A stretch of DNA of 34,099 nucleotides from Chryseobacterium sp. S0630 (GCF_024158915.1 NZ_JAMZGF010000056.1:1-34099); one strand, 5' to 3'. Positions 21,981-30,198 are shown, numbered from the stretch's first letter. Numbers and translations are program-made. Notes: generated from the sequence alone by a model not told the origin.

Positions 21981-23056
21981 TATTTATAAGATATGGGTAA
22001 AATATTTTCTGTTTGTTGGCTTAGCGGAAGCAGAAACTGATTGAGTAATATCCTTCCGTTGTTGATATGAACCTCGATTTCAGGTTTTCTCTCTGCTTCG
22101 TATTTACTGAAAGCGGTCTGTATATTTTCTTCTTCAACTAAATATTTCGTTAATAAGAGCGAGTCTTTCAGGGCAGAGGTAACTCCTTGACTGGTAAATG
22201 GAATCAGTGGGTGCGCTGCATCGCCTATGAATACTGTGTTTTCCTGATAAAATGGATTGAGTTTTTCAAGTTCATAAACATTCCATAAATGTACATTTTT
22301 ATAGTCTGATTTTTGGATGATTTCGGGGATTAGAGGATGCCAGTTTTCAAAAACTTCAATCATGTATTTTCTTAAGTTCTCCACAGAACATTCATTGATC
22401 ATATATTGTTGGTTGTCAAACTGTGAATACCAAAGAACAGTATCATCAGAAAGTTTAAGAATCCCGAAAGTAAGGCCTCCGTCTTCATGGTGAAACTTCA
22501 TAAAATCATTTTCAATAGAATCTGCAATTTCTTTGTTTTGAATGATATTCACGACTTCACTTTCTCTTACTGCCCTCATCATTTCATCTTTAAAAAGATG
22601 TTTTCTGATCCGGCTTCTGGAACCATCAGAGATGACAGCAATGTCAGCATCAATAATCGTTCCGCCTGAAAGCTTCAGTTTACCGTTCTGTAAATCATCA
22701 ATAATGATGGTTTCTTCGTATGTAATCTTTTCCGGAGCAATGTTTTGGGATAATAAATTGATTAATGAGTGTCTTGAAATAGCGAAAACGTGCTCCAGTT
22801 TCTTTTCAGCCAAAACTTTTCCGGTATGAGAATACTTTGTGTATTTTGTTAGAAAGTTTCCATGCTTAAGAAGCAGTTCAGGGTCAATAATCTGGTAAAG
22901 ATAATCCATTCCTTCCTGTGGAATGAGAAAACCGTGACCAGCCAGATCTTCTTTTTTTCTCCTTTCGTAAATGTGGTAGTCGATTTTGTGCTTTTCTAAG
23001 TAATTCGCCATGCTCAAGCCAGAAATACCGGCGCCCACGACAGCAATTTTCTTCAT
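21980..23056 (-). CDS. FAD-dependent monooxygenase
   Basis: This is a 358-residue group A flavoprotein monooxygenase. The Rossmann motif GAGISG is at 8-13, the middle SDGSRSRIR motif at 143-151 (DG motif) and the FAD-ribityl motif GDAAHPLIPFTSQG at 278-291. The N-terminal fingerprint resembles salicylate hydroxylase, kynurenine monooxygenase and TetX relatives. The substrate cannot be assigned, and calling it an antibiotic-inactivating enzyme is unsupported. It is the first gene of a two-gene operon with the MalY-like enzyme. Confidence 0.87.
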   Translation of the reverse strand: MKKIAVVGAGISGLSMANYLEKHKIDYHIYERRKKEDLAGHGFLIPQEGMDYLYQIIDPELLLKHGNFLTKYTKYSHTGKVLAEKKLEHVFAISRHSLINLLSQNIAPEKITYEETIIIDDLQNGKLKLSGGTIIDADIAVISDGSRSRIRKHLFKDEMMRAVRESEVVNIIQNKEIADSIENDFMKFHHEDGGLTFGILKLSDDTVLWYSQFDNQQYMINECSVENLRKYMIEVFENWHPLIPEIIQKSDYKNVHLWNVYELEKLNPFYQENTVFIGDAAHPLIPFTSQGVTSALKDSLLLTKYLVEEENIQTAFSKYEAERKPEIEVHINNGRILLNQFLLPLSQQTENILPISYK

Positions 23057-23121
23057 TTTCGGAATAAAGTGTTTTTCAGGTTGGTTTTTTAAGTATCTTT
23101 TTAATCTCCCTTAGGTAAGTG

Positions 23122-23129
23122 CAAAATTA
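23122..23129 (-). promoter_or_regulatory. Promoter -7 box of the monooxygenase operon
   Basis: TAATTTTG on the minus strand matches TAnnTTTG and lies 65 bp before the ATG at 23056, leaving a 5' leader of about 58 bases with no structure recognised. Confidence 0.5.
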
Positions 23130-23207
23130 AAATTAAAAACCTTCACTATTTCAAAAAATGAGTCAATTTGATTTTGATTTCATGAAAAATAAAACGAAAA
23201 GCATAAG

Positions 23208-23634
23208 ATAACCTGAGTTCGGGTTAAGTAAAGTAATATTGAAGGCGGGAAGCTGGAAGCTGGAAGCTGGAAGAAATAGGATGGAGGTAATTATTTTTAG
23301 TTATAAAATTACAGCCGCTTCACAAGTAAATACAGAAGTTGCTTCAACTTATCAAAAAATATTGGATATCTATTAAAACCCTTAAGAAGGATTTAAGAAA
23401 TAAAGTATAGTTAAGATGAATCATTCTGATTTTAAGCTTAAAGCGAAGCTCATCTTAATACTCTCAACACCTTAATACATCTTAATGTTTCAATAAACAA
23501 AAGTTTAAACAAATTGAAATTGACTCTTAAAAAAGAGAAACAGCCATTGTTGATGCTCTTCATACCTTCCTTCTTCCAGCTCCCAGCTTCAAAACCATCT
23601 CAATCAGAAATTCTTATCCCGAAATCAGGTTAAG
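23208..23634. repeat. Non-coding repeat element with inverted ends in a 728-bp spacer
   Basis: The spacer 23057-23784 has no gene. Its centre is bounded by imperfect inverted ends: AACCTGAGTTCGGGTTAAG near 23210 and CCCGAAATCAGGTTAAGA near 23618. Just inside the left end is a tandem GGAAGCT-GGAAGCT-GGAAGCT stretch (about 23247-23274). Its inverted counterpart CTTCCAGCTCCCAGCTTC is just inside the right end (about 23573-23590). Inner short palindromes (for example AGATGA/TCATCT near 23415-23456) occur too. It looks like a decayed, non-autonomous insertion of about 430 bp. Confidence 0.6.
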
Positions 23635-23756
23635 ATACAATATGTGATAAAAAAATATGATTGATTTATCTGTGTTTGTCAGGTGATAGTTTGTTTTGAT
23701 AATGTAAAGAATCAGATTGTTTTTTTGCAAACAAACTTTGAGTTTTTAGGCATAAA

Positions 23757-23780
23757 AAAACCGGAAAAAATTCCGGTTTT
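23757..23780 (-). terminator. Intrinsic terminator of tnaA
   Basis: A ten-base stem (23757-23766 with 23771-23780, core CCGG) and a four-base loop are followed on the minus strand by a T run. It starts 4 bp after the tnaA stop. Confidence 0.88.
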
Positions 23781-23784
23781 ATAA

Positions 23785-25161
23785 TTAAGCTTTTTCAAGC
23801 TGAACAGTAAAGTGTCTTAAGATTTCCGGTTCCCACGTAATCTTGTATCCTTTTGCTATTTCGTCACGTCTTTCGTATACGTTTTTGATGGCAGCAGCAA
23901 TATAATCCATGTGGTTGTTGGTATACGTTCTTCTAGGAATTGCCAGACGTACCAGTTCTAACTTTGGATAACGGTTTTCTCTTGTAGCAGGATCTCTGTC
24001 TGCCAGTAAAGTCCCGATTTCTACAGTTCTGATCCCTGCTTCTTTATAAATTTCAAGACCTAATGTCTGAGCCGGATATTCTTCACGGGAAACATTGGGA
24101 AGGAAGTTTAAAGAATCGATGAATACAGCGTGTCCTCCGATAGGTTTCTGAACAGGAATTCCATATTCAATCAGTTTATTTCCAAGATATTCGACCTGAG
24201 AAATTCTGCTTTCAAGGTAAGCAAACTCAGTAGCTTCGTCAAGACCCACTGCCAGTGCTGCCATATCTCTTCCGGCCATTCCTCCGTAGGTAATGAAACC
24301 TTCGTAGATAATGGTGAAGTTAGAAGCTTTTCTGAAAACTTCTTCGTTGTTCAAAGCAATGAATCCTCCGATGTTTACCAAACCATCTTTTTTGGAACTC
24401 ATTGTCATTCCGTCTCCGTAAGAGAAAATCTCTTTACAGATGTCCTTAATGCTTCTGTTTTCCTGTCCTGCTTCTCTTTTTTTGATGAAGTAAGCATTCT
24501 CTGCAAATCTCGCTGAGTCAAAGAATACAGGGATTCCGTATTGGTCAGAAAGAGCTTTTACGGCTTTCATATTTTCCAAAGAAACAGGTTGCCCACCAGA
24601 AGAGTTACAAGTAATGGTAATTAAACAGAATGGAATGTTTTCTTTAGGGTGGCTTTTATAAACTTCTTCAAGTTTTTCAAGGTTGATATTTCCTTTGAAT
24701 GGGTGAAGATCATTAATGTCAAAAGCTTCGTCTATCGTACAATCAATAGCGTGTGCCTTTCTGATTTCGATATGCCCTTTTGTTGTATCAAAATGCGAGT
24801 TTCCCGGAACTACGTCGCCTTCTTTTACCAATACTGAGAAAAGAACGTTTTCTGCAGCTCTTCCCTGGTGTGTTGGTAATAAATATTTGAATCCTGTGAT
24901 TTTTTCAACGGTTTTCTGTAGCTGTTCAAAAGAACGTGATCCGGCATAGCTTTCGTCTCCGGTCATCAAAGCAGACCATTGTTTATCAGACATTGCTCCT
25001 GTTCCGGAATCGGTAAGCAGGTCAATATAAACATGTGAAGATCTTAAGTTGAAAAGGTTATAATTAGCTTCTTTAAGCCATTGCTCTCTTTCTTCTCTGG
25101 TGGATTGATAGATTTCTTCCACCATTTTAATGCGGAAAGGTTCCGCGTACGGTAAATTCAT
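23785..25161 (-). CDS. tnaA: Tryptophanase (tryptophan indole-lyase)
   Basis: This 458-residue cytosolic PLP beta-eliminating lyase converts L-tryptophan to indole, pyruvate and ammonia. The fold-type I lysine is in MSSKKDGLVNIGG (Lys257-258). It is read as tryptophanase and not tyrosine phenol-lyase for three reasons. The substrate-pocket segment is HFDTTKGH with Asp125, where TPL has Thr. The loop is IRTVEIG and lacks the TPL Arg. The C-terminus is EILRHFT with His450, where TPL has Phe. No TnaC-type leader peptide or TnaB permease is evident next to it. An indole-positive phenotype would be expected. Confidence 0.95.
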   Translation of the reverse strand: MNLPYAEPFRIKMVEEIYQSTREEREQWLKEANYNLFNLRSSHVYIDLLTDSGTGAMSDKQWSALMTGDESYAGSRSFEQLQKTVEKITGFKYLLPTHQGRAAENVLFSVLVKEGDVVPGNSHFDTTKGHIEIRKAHAIDCTIDEAFDINDLHPFKGNINLEKLEEVYKSHPKENIPFCLITITCNSSGGQPVSLENMKAVKALSDQYGIPVFFDSARFAENAYFIKKREAGQENRSIKDICKEIFSYGDGMTMSSKKDGLVNIGGFIALNNEEVFRKASNFTIIYEGFITYGGMAGRDMAALAVGLDEATEFAYLESRISQVEYLGNKLIEYGIPVQKPIGGHAVFIDSLNFLPNVSREEYPAQTLGLEIYKEAGIRTVEIGTLLADRDPATRENRYPKLELVRLAIPRRTYTNNHMDYIAAAIKNVYERRDEIAKGYKITWEPEILRHFTVQLEKA

Positions 25162-25256
25162 GAGTTAAATTATGTTTTAAATTGTTTGTAAAGAAAATGT
25201 GCTTGAAAATAATTTTTCAAAATTCATCAATGTTATAAATAAGGAAAGGAAAGAGA

Positions 25257-25874
25257 TTATTCCGGAGCCTTAAATATATTTTCATCAGAATGGAATCCGG
25301 CTACACCGCCGCTCACTGCAAACTTCATGGCAGAAGCTGCTGTCATTCCCACTACAGGTTTGATGTTTTTTTCTTCAGTAACAATTACCCAGCCCGAGAT
25401 GGCGTACGAGTGGGGAAGGTATACCGCAACGTAATTATGCTTGTCAACGTCCGACATTTCTTTTTGAGTTAAAAAGCCGATTCTCCAGATTTCCGGATTC
25501 TCGTTGGTTTTTACCCATACAGGATCGTTGAATTTTTTCTTGTCACCTACGAATGAAGACATGACGTCTTTCGTAGGAGTGTAAATGTGTTTTACTCCCG
25601 GAGTTTTCTCCAGTAAGCTGTCCATGGTATCGAAAAAGAATCTTCCGACCACGAATTTATTTCCTAAATATCCTAAAATAGCAGTAAAAAGTATAATAGA
25701 TACGAATACAAGCCCAGGAATCTGCTTGGCCAGAGAAGGAACAAGATTGTCAATTGCGCTTACAATATACCAGATTACAAAAATTGTAAGCCCGATAGGT
25801 CCAATGATAACCAATCCCTGAAAAAAGTTTTTCAGGAACATATTGGCGATATTTTCAAAGCTTGGCTTCTTCAA
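25257..25874 (-). CDS. DUF502 family membrane protein
   Basis: This 205-residue protein has two N-terminal membrane helices (about 18-40 and 50-68). A soluble domain follows with PGVKHIYTPTKDVMSSF, PEIWRIGFLTQK, YVAVYLPHSYAISGWVIVT and MKFAVSGGVAG, the DUF502 pattern. DUF502 proteins are widespread, with no settled bacterial function; plant relatives are the COV1 proteins. It starts 24 bp after miaE ends and probably shares its transcript. Confidence 0.88.
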   Translation of the reverse strand: MKKPSFENIANMFLKNFFQGLVIIGPIGLTIFVIWYIVSAIDNLVPSLAKQIPGLVFVSIILFTAILGYLGNKFVVGRFFFDTMDSLLEKTPGVKHIYTPTKDVMSSFVGDKKKFNDPVWVKTNENPEIWRIGFLTQKEMSDVDKHNYVAVYLPHSYAISGWVIVTEEKNIKPVVGMTAASAMKFAVSGGVAGFHSDENIFKAPE

Positions 25875-25898
25875 GGTGTATTCTTTACTATTCTTATG

Positions 25899-26477
25899 TT
25901 AACCGTGGATGGTTTCTTTATTTCCGTAGGATTTAATAATATTGGCTTCATATTCCAGCCATTCTTCCCAACGTTTGTTTACTTTTTCCGGATCTCCGAG
26001 TTGTCTTGCAAATCCGATGAAAGTAGTATAATGATTGGCCTCAGAAATCATCAGTTCTTTGTAGAAAACCTTAAGTTCTTCGTCTTTGATATTTTCCGTC
26101 AGAACTTTGAATCTTTCGCAGCTTCTGGCTTCAATCATGGCAGCAAAAAGCATTTTGTCTACGATGAGGTCTTCTCTGCTTCCCTGTACAATAAATTTTG
26201 CCAGTTCATTCACGTAATCATCTTTTCTTGCTCTTCCAAAAGTAAAGCCTCTTTTTTTGATGATCTCATGTACCTGATTGAAGTGATCCAGTTCCTCTTG
26301 TGCAATGGCAAGAAGTTCAGTCACAATCTCAGGATATTCCGGAAGCATCGTTATCAGGCCTATGGCATTGGTAGCTGCTTTCTGCTCGCACCAGGCATGA
26401 TCCGTTAAAATTTCTCCAATGTTTCCTTCTGCAATATTTGCCCACCTTGGATCGGTAGGTAGTTTCAACTTAAACAT
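25899..26477 (-). CDS. miaE: tRNA ms2io6A37 hydroxylase (MiaE)
   Basis: This 192-residue di-iron monooxygenase hydroxylates the isopentenyl group of ms2i6A at position 37 of tRNAs reading UNN codons. The four-helix-bundle iron ligands can be placed: Glu31 (EQKAATNAIG), Glu62 and His65 (EELDHF), Glu116 (EARSCERF), Glu146 and His149 (SEANHY). Length matches PF06175 members. It depends on MiaA and MiaB products, which are not in the window. The next gene, DUF502, follows closely. Confidence 0.93.
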   Translation of the reverse strand: MFKLKLPTDPRWANIAEGNIGEILTDHAWCEQKAATNAIGLITMLPEYPEIVTELLAIAQEELDHFNQVHEIIKKRGFTFGRARKDDYVNELAKFIVQGSREDLIVDKMLFAAMIEARSCERFKVLTENIKDEELKVFYKELMISEANHYTTFIGFARQLGDPEKVNKRWEEWLEYEANIIKSYGNKETIHG

Positions 26478-26551
26478 GTTGTAAAATTTTTGTAAATTTA
26501 AACAAATTGAGGTAAGAAATGTGACTTTATTTCAATTTGATCCTTAAAGTC

Positions 26552-27640
26552 TTAAGATGCGGTCTTTTTTCTTAAGAATTCCAGAATATTCCAACCTGTG
26601 GCATCTACTTTTTTCAATCCTGCAGAAATAATGAAAGCTAAAATGATATTAATCCCATAAATAATGAGCATCAAAAGCCACCATGGCATATTTTCTTTTA
26701 ACGGAACGACCAGAAAATAGACAAGCGAAGAGCTGATTCCCTGTGCAAAATAGAAGAAAATAGCATTTTTTCCGATATGGTTAATGAAGTTTTCTTTTGT
26801 GATTTTCAATCGGTTGTAAAGAATAAATAAGGTCACCAGAGAGAATAATGCCCAGATGATGTAAGGAATTTTTGGTGGGAATTTATTTTTGTTGATTTTA
26901 TAGAAGATGTCTCCTCCGTAGTACCAGAACATCCATATGAGAGCTGCTCCTACAAGTCCATATAATACAGGAATGGCTTTGGTAGGGATCTTTTTTCCAC
27001 GCATTTTGTGGCCAATTAAGAATACAGCAAGATAAAAAGCTACGTATCCCACCTGTCCTGTAGGATAATATTCCGGGAAGATGTTGAATAATAAGGTTAA
27101 AGCAATACAAAGTCCAATGAACCAATTGATATGTTTTGGGAAAAACCTTAGGATAAGCACTCCGAAAACAGTGAGTACATAATACACTTTAAGATACCAG
27201 AAACTTCCCATTACTACCGGAAAAGTATCAGCATTGGTGTATTGATGAAGATACCAGTTTCCCAGGTTTTGCCACTGAGGGTATGTTGAAATGCTGGTTG
27301 TAGAATATTTTGAACCAAATGTAGAGTAAAAGCTCTGAAGCCATTCCATGGAAAAAAAGCTTAACCCAAACACTTTAAAAAAGTAATCTAAAAAGAACAG
27401 AAAGGTTACAAAAATCATATAGGTTATCTGAAGCTTCAGAAGACGGTATAATGTTTTTTCAATATTGGCTCCGGAAGTAATACCGCTGAGTGCATAAAAA
27501 AGGGCTACATCGAAAACCAGAGAGAAAACTCTTACTTCTGCGGGAATATAAAATTGTCCAGACCAGAATGCTGTATGGATAAATATGATGGAGAGTGTTG
27601 CCAATCCTTTGGCGAAATCAATGTAGAGATCTCTGTTCAT
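26552..27640 (-). CDS. Acyltransferase family 3 membrane protein
   Basis: This is a 362-residue inner-membrane protein with about ten hydrophobic helices. It begins RDLYIDFAKGLATLSIIFIH, the usual N-terminal signature (D-x-x-K-G-x-A) of PF01757 acyltransferases such as OatA and NodX types. The His in the first helix (IIFIHTAFW) is the expected catalytic or binding histidine. Such enzymes O-acylate cell-surface sugars or peptidoglycan. No glycan cluster is adjacent, so the acceptor is unknown. It has its own promoter box and is probably monocistronic. Confidence 0.85.
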   Translation of the reverse strand: MNRDLYIDFAKGLATLSIIFIHTAFWSGQFYIPAEVRVFSLVFDVALFYALSGITSGANIEKTLYRLLKLQITYMIFVTFLFFLDYFFKVFGLSFFSMEWLQSFYSTFGSKYSTTSISTYPQWQNLGNWYLHQYTNADTFPVVMGSFWYLKVYYVLTVFGVLILRFFPKHINWFIGLCIALTLLFNIFPEYYPTGQVGYVAFYLAVFLIGHKMRGKKIPTKAIPVLYGLVGAALIWMFWYYGGDIFYKINKNKFPPKIPYIIWALFSLVTLFILYNRLKITKENFINHIGKNAIFFYFAQGISSSLVYFLVVPLKENMPWWLLMLIIYGINIILAFIISAGLKKVDATGWNILEFLRKKTAS

Positions 27641-27671
27641 TATAGTTACTTGGGTGTTTTTTTTGCTGTTT

Positions 27672-27679
27672 CAAAAATA
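27672..27679 (-). promoter_or_regulatory. Acyltransferase gene promoter -7 box
   Basis: TATTTTTG on the minus strand matches TAnnTTTG, 31 bp before the start at 27640. Confidence 0.45.
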
Positions 27680-27724
27680 CAAAGAAATTGATTTGATAAA
27701 ATAGAATAGTAATTAAAAACAAAA

Positions 27725-27755
27725 AAAGGGGCGGTACATACTGCCCGCCTCCTTT
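27725..27755 (-). terminator. Terminator of the metallopeptidase gene
   Basis: A GC-rich stem of ten pairs with one bulged base (27725-27734 with 27745-27755) is followed on the minus strand by seven T. It lies about 30 bp after the stop at 27786. Confidence 0.8.
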
Positions 27756-27785
27756 CTTAAATATGCTAAAAATGAATGTTCTCGT

Positions 27786-28673
27786 TTATTGAAGATGTTT
27801 AAATTCTTCTGCAGAAATTTCTCCTGACTGAATTTTTCTAAGCTCATCAATATATTGACTCATGTATGCGTCAATTTCTGGATTTACAGTGTTCTTAGCC
27901 ATCTTGTAAGTACCATTTAATACTCCCTGATAGTAATAGAAGAAGTTGTAATCGAAATTGGATGCATTAAGATCATACTGTCCTAAAAGGAATCCTAAAC
28001 GAACTGCTGATCTTCTCTGTGCAGGTGTTCCGTGATGGTTTACATTGGTTGTCTGATAGTCGCCAATGCTTTGAGCAAATTCATAAGCCGCTGCAATTTC
28101 TGCGAAACTGGTTTTATTGTATCCGTTAGGTCTTCTCAAATAATATCCTGCAAAACCGTCCGCTTCAAGCTCGTTTGGTCTGTACGTTGATTCTGATACA
28201 GAAGGGAGATTGAAGATATACTGCAGCTGATGTCCGTACTCGTGGGCAAGGATCATTGCGTTTACAATATCACCGCCTTTAGCTTTTGCATCATAATAGA
28301 TCGCATAACCGTAATAAATTCTTCCATTGCCATAAGATATAGCATTGTAGGTAGAATTAAAATTAGTAGGGTCATTTACAAATCTCAGAAGAGGATTGCT
28401 TCTTCCCCACATGCTTGCAATTTTAGTCATTTGTGCATTCATAAAATTGGTGTCTGTGGAGTTTTGAAGCCCTGTCAATAGAACTGAATTCGTACTCCAG
28501 TTGTTGTCTACATAAGAACAGATTTTTTCAAGATCCCCAGGCTGATCAATTTTTGCACTTAGTGCTTCTTGCTGAGGTTGAACATTGTTGTCCATTTGGT
28601 CATCGCTACATGCTGTTAATGAAGTAACAGCAATGGCACCTGCTAGTAAGCAGAGATTAAAGTTTCTTTTCAT
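27786..28673 (-). CDS. Zinc metallopeptidase-like lipoprotein
   Basis: This 295-residue exported lipoprotein has signal MKRNFNLCLLAGAIAVTSLT with lipobox LTAC (Cys22). A gluzincin motif HEYGHQ (144-149) is followed by NELEADGFAGYYLRR (about 167-181), which gives the third zinc ligand and the 'ExEADxxAG' pattern of YpfJ-type neutral zinc peptidases (PF04228). A later NHHGTPAQRRSAVRLGF matches the 'H-G-T-x-x-x-R' motif of that group. The ATG at 28673 is used; an in-frame TTG four codons upstream would spoil the lipoprotein N-terminus. Substrate unknown. Confidence 0.85.
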   Translation of the reverse strand: MKRNFNLCLLAGAIAVTSLTACSDDQMDNNVQPQQEALSAKIDQPGDLEKICSYVDNNWSTNSVLLTGLQNSTDTNFMNAQMTKIASMWGRSNPLLRFVNDPTNFNSTYNAISYGNGRIYYGYAIYYDAKAKGGDIVNAMILAHEYGHQLQYIFNLPSVSESTYRPNELEADGFAGYYLRRPNGYNKTSFAEIAAAYEFAQSIGDYQTTNVNHHGTPAQRRSAVRLGFLLGQYDLNASNFDYNFFYYYQGVLNGTYKMAKNTVNPEIDAYMSQYIDELRKIQSGEISAEEFKHLQ

Positions 28674-28819
28674 ATATAAATTCAATTTGGTAAAACGAAG
28701 GTATGAAATTATCTCTTAAGTGTGAGTACATTATTGAAAAAAATTATTCAAAACATAGTGAATAGGATTTTAATTAAAAAAACATTGCTTTGATTGTAAG
28801 CTATTTAGAAATTTATATG

Positions 28820-28827
28820 TATATTTG
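28820..28827 (+). promoter_or_regulatory. rplU-rpmA promoter
   Basis: TATATTTG is a perfect -7 box, with TTG at 28794-28796 as a plausible -33 element 23 bp upstream. It lies 30 bp before the rplU start. Confidence 0.7.
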
Positions 28828-28857
28828 CACCTCGAAATAACTAAAAATTTATAAACA

Positions 28858-29436
28858 ATGTTTGCAATTGTAGAAATAGCAGGGCTTCAATACAAAGTTG
28901 AGCAAGACCAGAAGTTGTTTGTAAACCGTTTAAAAGGAGATAAAGGAGGAAAAGTTTCTTTCGATAAAGTTCTTCTTACTGTAAACGGTGCAATCACTGT
29001 AGGCGCCCCAGCTGTAAACGGAATCACTGTAGAAGCAGAGATCCTTGACCACGTTAAAGCTGATAAAGTAATCGTTTTCAAAAAGAAAAGAAGAAAAGGT
29101 TACAAAGTGAAAAACGGTCACAGACAATCTTTAACTCAAATCGTAATCACTGGTATTACAGGTTTTGAGGGTGGAGCTAAAAAAGCTGCTGCTAAAAAAG
29201 AAACTGTGAAAGGTGAAGTTCTTTCAGACAACGCAACTGTTAACTTTGGTGAAGATCACGAATTGAACTATCACTTAAAGAAAAACAACTTGTCTCAGTC
29301 TAAAGAGAACAGAGAAACTTTAATTACTTTAGGTAAAGCAGTTAAAGTTGAATTAGAAAAGAATATTCTTACTCATGAAGAAGTAGATGCTGCTATCATT
29401 AAGAATATCGATCAATTTAAAGCACTTAATAAATAA
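28858..29436 (+). CDS. rplU: 50S ribosomal protein L21 with C-terminal extension
   Basis: Residues 1-103 are a canonical L21 (MFAIVEIAGLQYKVEQDQKL, then DHVKADKVIVFKKKRRKGYK, GHRQSLTQIVITGI). The protein is 192 residues, nearly twice the usual 100-105. The extra 89 residues start with a Lys/Ala-rich linker (KKAAAKKETVKGE) and form a charged, helix-rich tail (NLSQSKENRETLITLGKAVKVELE). The ATG is the only sensible start and has a promoter 30 bp upstream. It is followed after 12 bp by rpmA, the standard L21-L27 operon. An extended L21 appears to be a flavobacterial trait; its job is not known to me. Confidence 0.95.
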   Translation: MFAIVEIAGLQYKVEQDQKLFVNRLKGDKGGKVSFDKVLLTVNGAITVGAPAVNGITVEAEILDHVKADKVIVFKKKRRKGYKVKNGHRQSLTQIVITGITGFEGGAKKAAAKKETVKGEVLSDNATVNFGEDHELNYHLKKNNLSQSKENRETLITLGKAVKVELEKNILTHEEVDAAIIKNIDQFKALNK

Positions 29437-29448
29437 TCCAGTAATAAA

Positions 29449-29706
29449 ATGGCACACAAGAAAGGAGTCGGTAGTTCCAAGAACGGTAGAGAGTCTCACT
29501 CTAAAAGATTAGGTGTGAAGATTTTCGGAGGACAAGAAGCTATTGCCGGAAATATTATTGTTAGACAAAGAGGTACTCAGCACCACCCAGGTGATAACGT
29601 GGGAATCGGTAAAGATCACACTTTGTTTGCATTAGTAGATGGTAAAGTAGTTTTCAGAAAGAAAGCAAACAACAGATCTTTCGTATCTGTAGAGCCAAAC
29701 GCATAA
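29449..29706 (+). CDS. rpmA: 50S ribosomal protein L27
   Basis: This is an 85-residue L27, which reaches the peptidyl-transferase centre with its N-terminus. It begins MAHKKGVGSSKNGRESHSKR and continues LGVKIFGGQEAIAGNIIVRQRGT, both family signatures. There is no N-terminal Firmicutes-type extension needing cleavage. It lies 12 bp after rplU and is followed by a strong terminator. Confidence 0.98.
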   Translation: MAHKKGVGSSKNGRESHSKRLGVKIFGGQEAIAGNIIVRQRGTQHHPGDNVGIGKDHTLFALVDGKVVFRKKANNRSFVSVEPNA

Positions 29707-29727
29707 TTTAAGCGTTTTATAAAAATT

Positions 29728-29758
29728 AAAACCTCAGTTTTTACTGAGGTTTTTTTAT
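29728..29758 (+). terminator. Intrinsic terminator of the rplU-rpmA operon
   Basis: An 11-bp perfect stem (29728-29738 with 29743-29753) and a TTTT loop are followed by a T run. Confidence 0.92.
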
Positions 29759-29797
29759 TGGCTGTTTTTGATATATTCATTTATTCGTGAAATATTT

Positions 29798-29805
29798 TAT
29801 ATTTG
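29798..29805 (+). promoter_or_regulatory. Promoter -7 box of the 29880 peptide gene
   Basis: TATATTTG is a perfect -7 box inside a longer stretch GTGAAATATTttatATTTG that recurs before the next peptide gene (about 30157-30176). The expected transcript has a 5' leader of about 65-70 bases containing the conserved element. No convincing -33 TTTG was found. Confidence 0.65.
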
Positions 29806-29828
29806 TTAACTGTTCAGTTTTGACTCAG

Positions 29829-29858
29829 TTGCGATAGCCGAAAAGCAAAAGAGTAGGT
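29829..29858 (+). promoter_or_regulatory. Conserved 5'-UTR pseudoknot element, copy 2
   Basis: Stem 1 pairs TTGC (29829-29832) with GCAA (29845-29848). Stem 2 pairs GCC (29837-29839) with GGT (29856-29858), closing with a G-U pair. The single-stranded parts GNNA, GAAAA and AGAGTA-type spacer match the other copies, with one base fewer in the last spacer. It begins 24 bp after the promoter box and ends 21 bp before the ATG. Confidence 0.7.
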
Positions 29859-29879
29859 CTATATTAAAACAAAATATCT

Positions 29880-30047
29880 ATGAAAAATGTAAGAAAATTA
29901 ACCAGAAAGAATTTAAAAGCATTAACCGGAGGTGTAGCAGCAGAATGTCCTTCCATGTTTCAGTCTTGTGATGAGTGGTGCAGATGGACTCCATGGCAGA
30001 AATCACACTGTATTCTTTCTCAGCCATGCACAGAATGTTTTGAATAG
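29880..30047 (+). CDS. GG-leader six-Cys bacteriocin-like peptide precursor
   Basis: This is a 55-residue precursor too short for routine ORF calling. The leader MKNVRKLTRKNLKALTGG ends in Gly-Gly at 17-18. The core has six cysteines (23, 30, 34, 44, 50, 53) and is rich in Trp. Its core aligns with the peptide at 30251 as C-P-x(n)-S-C-x-x-W-C-x(n)-Q-K-x-x-C-x(n)-C-x-x-C-F. The even cysteine number suits three disulfides. It has its own promoter, the pseudoknot element and a terminator, so it is an independent unit. Export and leader removal would need a C39-type ABC transporter encoded elsewhere. Confidence 0.82.
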   Translation: MKNVRKLTRKNLKALTGGVAAECPSMFQSCDEWCRWTPWQKSHCILSQPCTECFE

Positions 30048-30092
30048 TATCGGAAAGTATAATCCGAATCTTCTTTAAGATCACAAATAGAG

Positions 30093-30122
30093 CTGAACCT
30101 TTGATAGTGTTCAGTTTTTTTT
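30093..30122 (+). terminator. Terminator of the 29880 peptide gene
   Basis: A six-base stem CTGAAC/GTTCAG (30093-30098 with 30109-30114) is followed by eight T. It separates the two tandem peptide genes, so they are not one operon. Confidence 0.75.
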
Positions 30123-30168
30123 AATATTAAAAAACGTTAAATAATATCTCGTGGTTGTGAAATATTGA

Positions 30169-30176
30169 TATATTTG
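30169..30176 (+). promoter_or_regulatory. Promoter -7 box of the 30251 peptide gene
   Basis: TATATTTG is a perfect -7 box, preceded by GTGAAATATTGA as at the sister gene. It lies 22 bp before the conserved leader element. Confidence 0.65.
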
Positions 30177-30198
30177 TCCGTAAACCAATAAAAAATCA

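Noticed and set aside
21980..23056. TetX-type tetracycline-inactivating monooxygenase
   Set aside because: Only general group A FAD motifs are visible. Nothing specific to TetX was recognised and the gene pair context is metabolic.
23240..23290. CRISPR array in the GGAAGCT repeats
   Set aside because: The repeat unit is 7 bases in direct tandem with no spacers, and no cas genes are present.
23785..25161. Tyrosine phenol-lyase instead of tryptophanase
   Set aside because: Asp125, the VEIG loop and His450 match tryptophanase; the TPL-specific Thr, Arg and Phe are absent.
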